NCBI RefSeq assembly: GCF_001042985.1
Contig: NZ_JYKY01000011.1
Span: 62,001 to 126,000, forward strand
Reading direction: 5' to 3'
DNA from: Pseudomonas lundensis
GTDB lineage: Bacteria > Pseudomonadota > Gammaproteobacteria > Pseudomonadales > Pseudomonadaceae
Length of the DNA: 64,000 nt
Position 1 is the first letter of the stretch. Every line of letters starts with the position of its first letter. The notes below the pieces were generated by a model. The model was given only the letters and a program-made list of their open reading frames with translations, did not search any database and was not told the DNA's origin. Positions 27,242 to 36,081 of the stretch are shown piece by piece. The translations under genes and the position numbers were made by a program.

Positions 27242-28393
27242 TTACTTCTTCAAACCCGCGATGCAGGGCGAAACAAACAACTCGCCCCGGTAAGCGCCGA
27301 TCAGGGTTTTACGCCCCACGATCAGCCACATCATCGCCAGCAAAGCCACCAGCGCACAGCCCGCAATCTCGAAGAACGCCAGGTGCAGCACGCTACCCAG
27401 ACGCAAGGTGGCCAGCGAATACACACCCAGCGGGAACGTGAACCCCCACCACCCCAAATTGAACGGGATACCGTCGCGGTAGTAGCGATGGGTAATCAGT
27501 ATCGCCATCACAATCCACCACAACCCGAAGCCCCACAGGGCAACCCCTGCAATCAGGCCCATGCCGTTGGCCACGTCACCGATACCGGCAAATCCATTGG
27601 CGGCAAAGATCGCAGGCGAGTTCGCGCCCAACAGCAACAAGCCGAGCGCTCCCGTACCAATCGGCCCCAAGGCCAGCCAGCTCGAGGCCGCCATGCTTTC
27701 GTGAGGCAATTTATGCAGCGCCATGCGCAGCATCAGGATGGTCAGGATGCTGAACGCCAGCGGCACCGAAAAGGCCCACAGGACGTAGCTGGTGATCAGT
27801 ACGTGGAACTGCGCCAGCGAATCCGACAGGTGCGGCGCCAACTGGCCACCGCTGGCAGCCGCCACTTCAGCCGCCACCACTGGCAACAACCAGACAGCGG
27901 TCATTTGATCAATGCTGTGCTCCTGACGGGTGAACATCATGTAAGGAATCAGCACACCGAACGCCAGCGACATCGCCACGTCCAGCCACCACAGCACCTC
28001 GGCCACCTGCACCATGCCGCTGCCCCAACGGGCGACGCCAAACAGGAGAAAACCATTGATGATGGTCGCCAGCCCCATGGGGATCGTGCCGAAGAACATC
28101 GAGACAGTTGAGTGGCCAAAAATCCGCCGTGCCTCATCGAAATACAGCACCCAGCGGGCGCCGTAGAGCACGCTGAATAAAATGAACAATCCGATATTGA
28201 ACAGCCATAGCCCTTCAGCGACAGCGTGCAGGCCAGGAATGTTCACCGGCAACGAAGCCAGTGCCAATGCCAGCACGCCGGTGCCCATGGTGACGGCAAA
28301 CCAGTTCGGGGTGAATTGACGAATCACCTCACGCGGGTGCTGCAAGGCGCTCAAGGGCCGTAAAGTGGTGTTGGTCGTGTTAGGGCAAATCAT
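27242..28393 (-). CDS. TDT-family transporter (tellurite-resistance/dicarboxylate type)
   Basis: A 383-residue inner-membrane protein with about ten hydrophobic helices. FTPNWFAVTMGTGVLALALA near residue 27, the FFGTIPMGLATIINGFLLF region and WWGFTFPLGVYSLATLRLG near residue 315 are typical of the TehA/Mae1/SLAC1 superfamily. The substrate (tellurite efflux, malate or another anion) cannot be told. GGAGG precedes the ATG. It is divergent from the hybrid kinase gene, with 239 bases between them, but no functional link is shown. Confidence 0.85.
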   Translation of the reverse strand: MICPNTTNTTLRPLSALQHPREVIRQFTPNWFAVTMGTGVLALALASLPVNIPGLHAVAEGLWLFNIGLFILFSVLYGARWVLYFDEARRIFGHSTVSMFFGTIPMGLATIINGFLLFGVARWGSGMVQVAEVLWWLDVAMSLAFGVLIPYMMFTRQEHSIDQMTAVWLLPVVAAEVAAASGGQLAPHLSDSLAQFHVLITSYVLWAFSVPLAFSILTILMLRMALHKLPHESMAASSWLALGPIGTGALGLLLLGANSPAIFAANGFAGIGDVANGMGLIAGVALWGFGLWWIVMAILITHRYYRDGIPFNLGWWGFTFPLGVYSLATLRLGSVLHLAFFEIAGCALVALLAMMWLIVGRKTLIGAYRGELFVSPCIAGLKK

Positions 28394-28632
28394 GGGTTCC
28401 TCCTGATCCTCGTGCGAGGTAGTGCAAGAGTAGAACTGAATCGAATATCTATATAACGGGTAATTTCTCTAACTGTTATCGACTTTACAGATATGTGCGA
28501 TATGCGCGCCTTTCAAGTGCTGCGACACCTGGCCGCGCTGCGACCATCGTCGACACTGACGGCGCCTGAACATCATGCGAGACTAGCCCGCAGCAGCCGG
28601 ATTGCTGCGACCTTATACCTCCAGGAGTCACC

Positions 28633-31600
28633 ATGTCGTTGTCCAGCGGGCTGATCGCCGCCGTTGCCCTGGCCTATATGGCCGTCATGTTTGCCATTGC
28701 CTTTTATGGTGACCGGCGCAGCACCCCGCTGCCGCCACGGGTTCGCGCATGGGTCTATAGTTTGTCGCTGGCGGTGTACTGCACCAGCTGGACGTTCTTT
28801 GGCGCCGTCGGCCAGGCCGCCGAGCAGCTGTGGTCTTTTTTACCCATCTACCTGGGCCCGGTGCTGTTGTTGGTGTTTGCACCTTGGGTGCTGCAAAAAA
28901 TGGTGATGATCAGCAAACAGGAGAACATCACCTCCATTGCCGACTTCATCGCCGCGCGGTATGGCAAATCCCAGTCGCTGGCCATTGTCGTGGCCCTGAT
29001 CTGCCTGGTGGGCGTATTGCCTTATATCGCCTTGCAACTCAAAGGCATCGTGCTCGGCGTGAATCTGTTGATCGGTGCTGGCGCCGACGCCACGGGCACC
29101 CGCGCACAAGACACGGCCCTGATTGTGTCGCTGGTACTGGCGCTATTTACCATCGTCTTCGGCACCCGCAACCTCGACTCCACCGAACACCACCGGGGCA
29201 TGGTGCTGGCCATTGCGTTCGAGTCGCTGGTCAAGCTGTTCGCGTTTCTCGCCGTTGGCGCGTTCGTGACCTTCGGCCTGTATGACGGCTTCGACGATTT
29301 GTTCAATCAGGCCATGCTCGCACCGCGCCTGGAGCAATACTGGAAAGAGACCGTCAATTGGCCTTCGATGGTGGTGCAAACCGGCGTGGCCATGATGGCC
29401 ATCATTTGTTTGCCTCGCCAATTCCACGTCACGGTGGTGGAAAACATCGAGCCGCAGGATTTGCGACTGGCCAAATGGGTGTTCCCGGCCTATTTGATCC
29501 TCGCCGCCCTGTTCGTCGTCCCGATCGCGCTGGCCGGGCAAATGATGTTGCCCAGCTCCGTCTTGCCCGACTCTTTCGTCATCAGCCTGCCATTGGCCCA
29601 GGCCCACCCGGCACTGGCGTTGCTGGCCTTTATCGGCGGCGCATCGGCGGCCACCGGCATGGTGATCGTGGCCAGCGTCGCCCTGTCGACCATGGTTTCC
29701 AACGACATGCTGTTGCCGTGGCTGTTACGGCACAAAAACGCCGAGCGCCCCTTCGAAGTATTCCGCTACTGGATGCTGTCGGTGCGCCGCGTATCGATTG
29801 TGGTCATCCTGCTGCTGGCTTACGTCAGCTATCGCCTGCTGGGCTCGACGGCCAGTCTGGCCACCATCGGGCAGATTTCTTTCGCCGCCGTGACGCAACT
29901 GGCGCCCGCCATGATCGGCGCGCTGTACTGGAAACAAGCCAACCGTCGCGGCGTCTTCGCCGGTTTGGCGACCGGCACCTTTATCTGGTTTTACACGCTG
30001 GTGCTGCCCCTGATTGCTCACAGCCTCGGCTGGCAATTAAGCCACTTCCCCGGCTTGGCCTGGCTGCACGGCAACCCGCTGGGGCTGCCGATTACACCGC
30101 TGACACAAGGCGTTGTGCTGTCACTGGCCGGCAACTTCACCGTCTTTGCGTGGGTCTCGGTGTTGTCGCGCACCCGCGTCTCGGAACACTGGCAAGCCGG
30201 GCGCTTCATCGGCCAGGAAATCAGCCACCCGAATGGCCGCTCCATGCTGGCGGTACAGATCAATGACCTGTTGACGCTGGCCGCACGTTTTGTCGGCGAA
30301 GAACGCGCGCGCCAGAGCTTTATCCGTTTCGCTTACCGGCAGGGCAAAGGCTTCAACCCAAACCAGAATGCCGATGGCGAATGGATTGCCCATACCGAAC
30401 GCCTGCTGGCAGGCGTACTGGGTGCTTCTTCGACGCGGGCGGTGGTGAAAGCGGCCATCGAAGGCCGGGAAATGCAGCTCGAAGACGTCGTGCGCATTGC
30501 CGACGAAGCGTCAGAAGTCTTGCAGTTCAACCGCGCCCTGCTGCAAGGCGCCATTGAGAACATCACCCAAGGCATCAGCGTGGTCGATCAGTCCTTGCGG
30601 CTGGTGGCCTGGAACCGCCGTTACCTTGAGCTGTTCGACTACCCCGAAGGCCTGATCAGCGTGGGCAGACCGATAGCAGACATCATCCGCCACAATGCCG
30701 AACGCGGCCTGTGCGGCCCCGGCGAAGCCGAAGTGCATGTGGCCCGCCGCCTGCACTGGATGCGGCAGGGTCGCGCCCACACCTCTGAACGGTTATTCCC
30801 CAATGGCCGGGTGATTGAGCTGATCGGCAACCCGATGCCGGGCGGCGGGTTCGTCATGAGTTTTACCGACATTACGGCCTTCCGCGAAGCAGAGCAGGCG
30901 CTGACAGAAGCCAATGAGGGCCTGGAACAACGAGTGGCCGAGCGGACCCGCGAACTGTCCGAGCTGAACAAGGCGCTGATCGAAGCCAAGGGCGTCGCGG
31001 AAGCCGCCAACCAATCGAAAACCCGTTTTCTGGCTGCCGTCAGCCATGACTTGATGCAACCCATGAACGCCGCGCGGCTGTTCTCCTCTGCCCTTTCCCA
31101 CCAGGAGGAAGGACTTAGCCCGGAAGCCCAGAAACTGGTGCAGCATCTGGACAGCTCCTTACGTTCTGCCGAAGACCTGATCAGCGATTTGCTGGATATT
31201 TCCCGGCTCGAAAACGGAAAATTCACCCCCGATATCAAACCGTTTGCCCTCAATGACCTGTTCGACACGCTGGGCAATGAGTTCAAGGCGCAGGCCCAGG
31301 AACAAGGACTGACTTTCCGTGTGCGTGGCAGTCGATTGCGGGTGAGCAGTGATATCAAACTGCTGCGCCGGATTTTGCAGAACTTTCTGACCAACGCCTT
31401 TCGCTATGCCAAAGGCCCGGTCCTGCTAGGCGTGCGGCGTCGTGGCAATGCGTTGTGCCTTGAAGTGTGGGACCGCGGCCCGGGCATTCCGGAAGACAAG
31501 TTGCAGGTCATTTTTGAAGAGTTCAAACGCCTGGACAGTCATCAGACCCGCGCCGAAAAAGGCCTCGGGCTGGGCCTGGCGATTGCTGACGGGTTGTGCC

Positions 31601-32100
31601 GCGTGCTGGGGCACACCTTGCAAGTCCGTTCATGGCCGGGCAAAGGCAGCGTATTCAGCGTCAGCGTGCCGCTGGCTCAGAGTCAGGTTGCCCCGCAACC
31701 GGTCGTCGCAGAGCAAAATGGCCAACCCGTGACCGGCGCCCAAGTACTGTGCATCGACAACGAAGACAGCATTCTGATCGGCATGCAAAGTTTGTTGACC
31801 CGCTGGGGATGTCGCGTCTGGACAGCGCGCAATCGCGAAGAATGTGCGGCCCTGCTCAATGAAGGGGTACGCCCACAACTGGTGCTGGTGGATTACCACC
31901 TCGATAACGGCGAAGTCGGCACTGAGCTGATGCGCTGGTTACGGGCCGAACTGGGCGAGCCAGTGCCGGGCGTGGTCATCAGTGCGGACGGTCGCCCGGA
32001 GATGATTGCGCAGGTGCATGCGGCGGGCCTGGAATATCTGGCCAAGCCGGTAAAGCCCGCCGTGCTGCGGGCACTGGTTAGTCGGCACGTCCCGCTTTAA
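28633..32100 (+). CDS. SSS-transporter-like hybrid histidine kinase/response regulator (MxtR-like)
   Basis: A 1155-residue inner-membrane sensor. Residues about 1-510 form a sodium/solute-symporter-like domain of roughly 13 helices. A PAS domain follows (NRALLQGAIENITQGISVVD near 640), then a coiled coil (QALTEANEGLEQRVAERTRE), a HisKA H-box AAVSHDLMQPMN with His near 805, an ATPase domain (NFLTNAFRYA, DRGPGIPEDKL, GLGLGLAIADG) and a C-terminal receiver with Asp near 1087 (LVDYHLDNG). CbrA shares the transporter half but lacks a receiver; domain order and length fit MxtR (PA3271-like) better. No partner regulator is adjacent. An AGGAG site precedes the ATG. Confidence 0.85.
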   Translation: MSLSSGLIAAVALAYMAVMFAIAFYGDRRSTPLPPRVRAWVYSLSLAVYCTSWTFFGAVGQAAEQLWSFLPIYLGPVLLLVFAPWVLQKMVMISKQENITSIADFIAARYGKSQSLAIVVALICLVGVLPYIALQLKGIVLGVNLLIGAGADATGTRAQDTALIVSLVLALFTIVFGTRNLDSTEHHRGMVLAIAFESLVKLFAFLAVGAFVTFGLYDGFDDLFNQAMLAPRLEQYWKETVNWPSMVVQTGVAMMAIICLPRQFHVTVVENIEPQDLRLAKWVFPAYLILAALFVVPIALAGQMMLPSSVLPDSFVISLPLAQAHPALALLAFIGGASAATGMVIVASVALSTMVSNDMLLPWLLRHKNAERPFEVFRYWMLSVRRVSIVVILLLAYVSYRLLGSTASLATIGQISFAAVTQLAPAMIGALYWKQANRRGVFAGLATGTFIWFYTLVLPLIAHSLGWQLSHFPGLAWLHGNPLGLPITPLTQGVVLSLAGNFTVFAWVSVLSRTRVSEHWQAGRFIGQEISHPNGRSMLAVQINDLLTLAARFVGEERARQSFIRFAYRQGKGFNPNQNADGEWIAHTERLLAGVLGASSTRAVVKAAIEGREMQLEDVVRIADEASEVLQFNRALLQGAIENITQGISVVDQSLRLVAWNRRYLELFDYPEGLISVGRPIADIIRHNAERGLCGPGEAEVHVARRLHWMRQGRAHTSERLFPNGRVIELIGNPMPGGGFVMSFTDITAFREAEQALTEANEGLEQRVAERTRELSELNKALIEAKGVAEAANQSKTRFLAAVSHDLMQPMNAARLFSSALSHQEEGLSPEAQKLVQHLDSSLRSAEDLISDLLDISRLENGKFTPDIKPFALNDLFDTLGNEFKAQAQEQGLTFRVRGSRLRVSSDIKLLRRILQNFLTNAFRYAKGPVLLGVRRRGNALCLEVWDRGPGIPEDKLQVIFEEFKRLDSHQTRAEKGLGLGLAIADGLCRVLGHTLQVRSWPGKGSVFSVSVPLAQSQVAPQPVVAEQNGQPVTGAQVLCIDNEDSILIGMQSLLTRWGCRVWTARNREECAALLNEGVRPQLVLVDYHLDNGEVGTELMRWLRAELGEPVPGVVISADGRPEMIAQVHAAGLEYLAKPVKPAVLRALVSRHVPL

Positions 32101-32136
32101 CCGTGCGGCAGAGCGATTCACTCCGCCGCACACATG

Positions 32137-33615
32137 TCACTCTGCGGGGTGCGCCACACCGTTCACGTCGGTCATGGCGCGCTCCAGCAGATCCGGCGAC
32201 AAGCTTTTACTGGCGCGCGCGCCCAGCAGCTTGAGTTGCTCGCTGCGGCTCACCAGGTTGCCACGCCCCTCGCTCAACTTGTTGCGCGCCGCGGCATACG
32301 CTTTGTCCAACTGCTGCAAGCGATTGCCCACCTCATCCAGGTCTTGAATAAAGAGCACGAACTTGTCGTACAGCCACCCGGCGCGCTCAGCAATTTCCCG
32401 GGCGTTCTGGCTTTGGCGCTCTTGTTTCCACAAACTGTCGATCACCCGCAACGTGGCCAACAAGGTCGTTGGGCTGACAATCACAATGTTGCGGTCGAAC
32501 GCTTCTTGAAACAGATTGGGCTCGGCCTGCAATGCTGCGGAAAAAGCCGCCTCAATGGGCACGAACAACAAAACGAAGTCCAGGCTGTGCAAGCCTTCCA
32601 GCCGCTTATAGTCCTTGCCTGCCAAGCCTTTGACGTGATTACGCAACGACAGCACGTGCTGCTTGAGCGCCGCCTGCCCGATGACCTGATCATCCGCGGC
32701 CACAAACTGCTGATAAGCGGTCAGGCTGACCTTGGAATCGACCACCACCTGCTTGTCGCCAGGCAGCATGATCAGGACGTCCGGCTGGAAGCGTTCGCCA
32801 TCCGGCCCTTTGAGACTGACTTGGGTCTGGTATTCGCGGCCCTTCTCCAGCCCCGCATGCTCCAGCACCCGCTCCAGAATCAGCTCCCCCCAGTTGCCTT
32901 GGGTTTTCTGCCCCTTGAGGGCCCGGGTAAGGTTAGTGGCCTCGTCACTCAAACGCAGGTTGAGCTGCTGGAGGCGCTCCAGTTCTTTGCCAAGGGAGAA
33001 ACGCTCGCGGGCTTCTTGCTGATAGGTTTCCTCGACGCGCTTTTCAAACGACTGAATGCGCTCTTTGAGCGGGTCCAGCAACTGTCCCAGCCGTTCATTG
33101 CTGGTCTGCGCAAACCGTTGCTCGCGTTCGTCGAATATTTTGCCGGCCAACTCTGCAAACTGCGCCCGCAACTCATCGCGCGAACCCTGCAGGTCGTTGA
33201 GTCGTTGCTGATGGTTTTCCTGCTGTTCGCGCAATTCAGCGGCCTGAGCGGCGGACTGAGCGTCCAGCCTGCGCAATTCAGTTTCTTTCTGGGCGCGTTC
33301 CAGACTCCAGGCATGGGCGGCATCCCGGGCGTTGTCACGTTCCACCTGCAATAACTCCACTTCACGGCTCAGGGCCGCCAGCTCTGCCTGCTTGGCGGCA
33401 TTGGCCTGCCCCAGATCGCTGATCTCGTCACGGCTGGCATCGAGTTGCGCATTAAGACCTTCCTGCGCCAATTGCGCCATGTTCAGGCGCTCTTCGAGCA
33501 AGGCCAGCTCAGCGTGATGCGCGCTGGCCCGGCGCTGCAGTTGCCAGATAAAAGCCAGCAGCGGCACGCCCGCCACCGCCAGGCCCAGCAGAATGCTGTT
33601 CAAGTCCAGGGCCAT
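32137..33615 (-). CDS. rmuC: DNA recombination protein RmuC
   Basis: A 492-residue protein with one N-terminal membrane anchor (LNSILLGLAVAGVPLLAFIW), a long coiled coil (residues about 30-200, rich in Glu, Gln, Ala and Leu) and a C-terminal RmuC nuclease-like domain (TQGNWGELILERVLEHAGLEKGREY, VVVDSKVSLTAYQQFV, VIVSPTTLLATLRVIDSLWKQE). The family limits inversions and other rearrangements at short repeats. The ATG at 33615 follows GGAGGGG; an upstream start at 33630 would add five residues. It is convergent with the hybrid kinase gene. Confidence 0.93.
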   Translation of the reverse strand: MALDLNSILLGLAVAGVPLLAFIWQLQRRASAHHAELALLEERLNMAQLAQEGLNAQLDASRDEISDLGQANAAKQAELAALSREVELLQVERDNARDAAHAWSLERAQKETELRRLDAQSAAQAAELREQQENHQQRLNDLQGSRDELRAQFAELAGKIFDEREQRFAQTSNERLGQLLDPLKERIQSFEKRVEETYQQEARERFSLGKELERLQQLNLRLSDEATNLTRALKGQKTQGNWGELILERVLEHAGLEKGREYQTQVSLKGPDGERFQPDVLIMLPGDKQVVVDSKVSLTAYQQFVAADDQVIGQAALKQHVLSLRNHVKGLAGKDYKRLEGLHSLDFVLLFVPIEAAFSAALQAEPNLFQEAFDRNIVIVSPTTLLATLRVIDSLWKQERQSQNAREIAERAGWLYDKFVLFIQDLDEVGNRLQQLDKAYAAARNKLSEGRGNLVSRSEQLKLLGARASKSLSPDLLERAMTDVNGVAHPAE

Positions 33616-33673
33616 AACCCCTCCGCACACGGTAAAAGAGCAAGGTTAACCAAGCTGCGGAGTCGAAGACAGC

Positions 33674-34000
33674 TCAGTCTTCGATCTTGTTGAGTTCCTG
33701 CTGGGCTGACTCATCGCCCGCACGCGCAGCATTGCGCAATAAGGCCTGACCAATGCGCTGGTCGCGCTTGCTCCCGCAATCGCGGCACATCAGTTGACCC
33801 AGACGACTTTGCGCCAGCACCACGCCCTGGCGGGCAGGCTGCTTGAGCAGATGGCCCGCAACATGTTTGATGCTCGGATTGGTCCCCAGCCGCGGGTTGT
33901 CCAACAGCCAGATCGCTACGCGCAAAGAAAACCGTTTTTTGGGTGCTTCGGCAGGTGATCCGGAGGGCGTAACAGAGGAAGAGTTTGTACGAAACTTCAT
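33674..34000 (-). CDS. Sel1-repeat-like small protein
   Basis: A 108-residue protein. After a basic N-terminus (RFSLRVAIWLLDNPRL) it has helical repeat-like segments (HVAGHLLKQPARQGVVLAQSRLGQLMCRD, RIGQALLRNAARAGDESAQQELNKI) resembling Sel1/TPR-like repeats, which mediate protein contacts. A CRDCGSKRDQR stretch holds two Cys. The function is unknown. It lies upstream of rmuC on the same strand, 58 bases away, and may be cotranscribed. It resembles a conserved pseudomonad hypothetical protein. Confidence 0.75.
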   Translation of the reverse strand: MKFRTNSSSVTPSGSPAEAPKKRFSLRVAIWLLDNPRLGTNPSIKHVAGHLLKQPARQGVVLAQSRLGQLMCRDCGSKRDQRIGQALLRNAARAGDESAQQELNKIED

Positions 34001-34959
34001 AGAACACTGTGGGGCAGAACAGAAGGCGCGCCACTCTACTCCTTTTTTCGTTTGGGTAAAGTCGAAAAAGGTCTACAACCCCGATCTAGAGCAACGGCGC
34101 GGGACAATCCACAGATCCTGTGGATAAGTCAGTGGACAACCCCCTTTTGCCCCCGCCAAACCCCCACAGGACGGGGGCCGAGGTCAAACTGACGATTTTT
34201 TCACCAATTCAAAAAAACGATGTTTTTCATTGACTTAAATTTGCGAAACAGGCTAAGCGGCTGTGTGGCTTGCGCCCTGCCATGCGTTTATATGACGCAC
34301 TGCAAATGTGCACAAGTTCATACTCATCAGCAGGAATCGGCCCAAAACGTAATGAAATCTGTAGGACTGTGCGCTCCCAAGGGGCGTGTAATCAGAGCCG
34401 GCGTTTGCCCTCGCCCCCTGCCCAATCGACTGGCGTTTTAGCAAAAACCGACTAACGGTTTGCTGCCATCTTTCGCCCCGTACAGAAAGTATTTTTGCTA
34501 GCACAGTTGCGTTTATTTTTTCAAGCCGTTAGTATCCGCAGCGTTAGTACCAAGCTGAAAGTCAATTGGGCCGAACAAATCCCCCAGCCACCTTCCCTAA
34601 AGAGAAGTCACGCTGATACACACGGGATCGACCCCCTCGATGGTTTCCAGGTAAATCTTGCGACGATACGGCCTTTGAACAAACACAAAGGGTATCACCA
34701 AGCACTCTTACTCTGACCGAACCAACCTGCAAATTGATCAGGAACTTCACCCCGAGCACGGAACCTTAGCTCTTGTTGTGATTGCCTGCCCTCCTAAGTA
34801 CCTACCTGCCAGCCCAAGCGCCACATACTTAAATGCGCTCCAACTGGCGGCTTTGTTCCAGTCAGGTTCTTCGTCACGCCAAAGATGGCTCGACGTCACT
34901 GGAACGTTTTAACGTTGCACGGATCATATCCGTGTCATTTGTAGGAACACCTAATAACT
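34001..34959. other. gene-poor region with several inverted repeats
   Basis: About 960 bases without a convincing gene; the open frames here lack ribosome sites and family features. Structures seen: GCCCCCG/CGGGGGC near 34149-34179; an 11-of-12 inverted repeat ACTAACGGTTTG (34451-34462) against CAAGCCGTTAGT (34522-34533); a bulged stem GATAC..CCTTTG/CAAAGG..GTATC at 34665-34696; TTCCAGT (34856-34862) against ACTGGAA (34898-34904); and AACGTTTTAACGTT at 34903-34916. The right part may be a structured leader for the gene at 34960 or hide a small RNA. Confidence 0.5.
34107..34127. promoter_or_regulatory. inverted pair of DnaA-box-like sites
   Basis: The palindrome ATCCACAG-ATC-CTGTGGAT (34107-34125) contains an exact DnaA box TGTGGATAA (34119-34127) facing a near box on the other strand (CAATCCACA). 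A weaker AGTGGACAA follows at 34131-34139. This could bind DnaA; equally the palindrome could be some other repressor's site. Confidence 0.4.
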
Positions 34960-35184
34960 ATGTCTACTCAAATCCATACTCAGGATGCCATTCGCACCCT
35001 AACCAACGCCTTCGCTCCTATGAACTGCCTGATTATGGCCGCTCGCAAAGGCTGCTTTAGCTTCACACTGGTCAACGAACACGGTATCGCACGTCACAGC
35101 GAACGCCTGTATCCCGATCAATACTCCAGCGCAGAACCCCTGCAAGCTGTGATTGACCGGACACGTCAGGCCTTGATCGCCTGA
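34960..35184 (+). CDS. small conserved-looking protein of unknown function
   Basis: A 74-residue soluble protein with no signal peptide or membrane segment. The composition is balanced, and the FSFTLVNEHGIARHSERLYP core and amphipathic C-terminal helix (PLQAVIDRTRQALIA) look like a genuine small fold. The layout resembles small pseudomonad DUF3509-type proteins, but I cannot confirm this. The ribosome site is weak (AGGA about 13 bases upstream). A strong terminator follows 20 bases after the stop, which supports a real monocistronic gene. Confidence 0.65.
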   Translation: MSTQIHTQDAIRTLTNAFAPMNCLIMAARKGCFSFTLVNEHGIARHSERLYPDQYSSAEPLQAVIDRTRQALIA

Positions 35185-35205
35185 CAACGCGCCCAGCGTC
35201 TATAC

Positions 35206-35241
35206 AACAAGCCCTGCTCCAATAGCAGGGCTTTTTGTTGT
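35206..35241 (+). terminator. rho-independent terminator
   Basis: GCCCTGCT/AGCAGGGC forms an 8-bp stem with a five-base loop, followed by TTTTT and extended by flanking CAACAA/TTGTTG complementarity. It serves the 74-residue gene. Confidence 0.85.
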
Positions 35242-35454
35242 CCTGAATTTAAGAAATATGCCGCATCGTTTAATTACTTGCGGGTATATAGCCACAACCT
35301 AGATGCTGCAAATGTTTTTAAAACAGTCCGTTACAGCATAGATATGACACTACACTTCAACTCAAGCGGTTCATTCCGCTTCCGGCGAACCCTACCGACT
35401 CACAGCTGCCAAGCGCCTGGGTGTAGCCGGCCAATTTCAGGCGTCGAGGTTGCC

Positions 35455-35934
35455 ATGGGTATTGCTGCCAGGGAGTTGAGACTTTACGTAATCCGCCCGA
35501 CGCTTCTGTATTTAGGCATGAACAATCCTGATGCAGAGGCGTTGTTGCTGGGCATTGCTGCAAGTCAGTCAAATCTGGGCTCAGCACTCCACGACCGACG
35601 CGGACATGGTCTTTACAGTATTCGCGAACCTCGACACGCCGCACTGTGGGATGACTACCTCGCCCATGACCCGGATCTGGCAAGCCTTGTAAGGGGGCTC
35701 GCCAGCCAGCACGCGTTTTTATGCAGCCCTCATCTGGAGCTAACTGTAAATTTGCGTTACGCCACGGCAATTGCGTGGATGTTGATTGAAGAGCAAAAAG
35801 CCATCATCCCGAAAACTAACGATGTCGTGGGCATGGCCAAAGTTTGGCGCCAAGTCTTTGAGCCACAAGGACGTTTACGTGACTTCGCTCAGGCTTGGCG
35901 CATCTGCGTTACACCTCTCAACCAGGTGGCCTAA
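35455..35934 (+). CDS. phage-like or lysozyme-fold-like hypothetical protein
   Basis: A 159-residue protein from ATG 35455, preceded by GAGG; the frame extends upstream to 35278, but that part looks non-coding. The pattern (ELRLYVIRPTLLYLGMNNPDAEALLLGIAASQSNLG, then LYSIREPRHAALWDDYLA and LRYATAIAWMLI) recalls phage-type proteins in which an alpha-helical start leads to a GTAxxES lysozyme-like motif. Here that motif reads GIAASQS, so the expected Glu would be lost. The family assignment is a weak inference. Its surroundings are gene-poor, which fits a relic. Confidence 0.6.
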   Translation: MGIAARELRLYVIRPTLLYLGMNNPDAEALLLGIAASQSNLGSALHDRRGHGLYSIREPRHAALWDDYLAHDPDLASLVRGLASQHAFLCSPHLELTVNLRYATAIAWMLIEEQKAIIPKTNDVVGMAKVWRQVFEPQGRLRDFAQAWRICVTPLNQVA

Positions 35935-36081
35935 GATTTTCAACCACCTCAACAATCAGAAAAAGATCCAAAACCGGTAGGATTGTCCTACAAAACATCG
36001 CTATCTCCTGCGATTTGGCCTATAGCGCTTAAACAAAAATGTTGGTAGCTTTCCTCCCGGTGATCAAAAGGAGTTCTAATA

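Noticed and set aside
34149..34179. GCCCCCG/CGGGGGC stem as a terminator for rmuC-side genes
   Set aside because: The nearby genes run away from it on the minus strand, and on the plus strand the T-run comes about 20 bases too late.
34220..34441. 73-residue frame in the gene-poor region
   Set aside because: No ribosome site, odd Cys-rich composition and overlap with another equally open frame.
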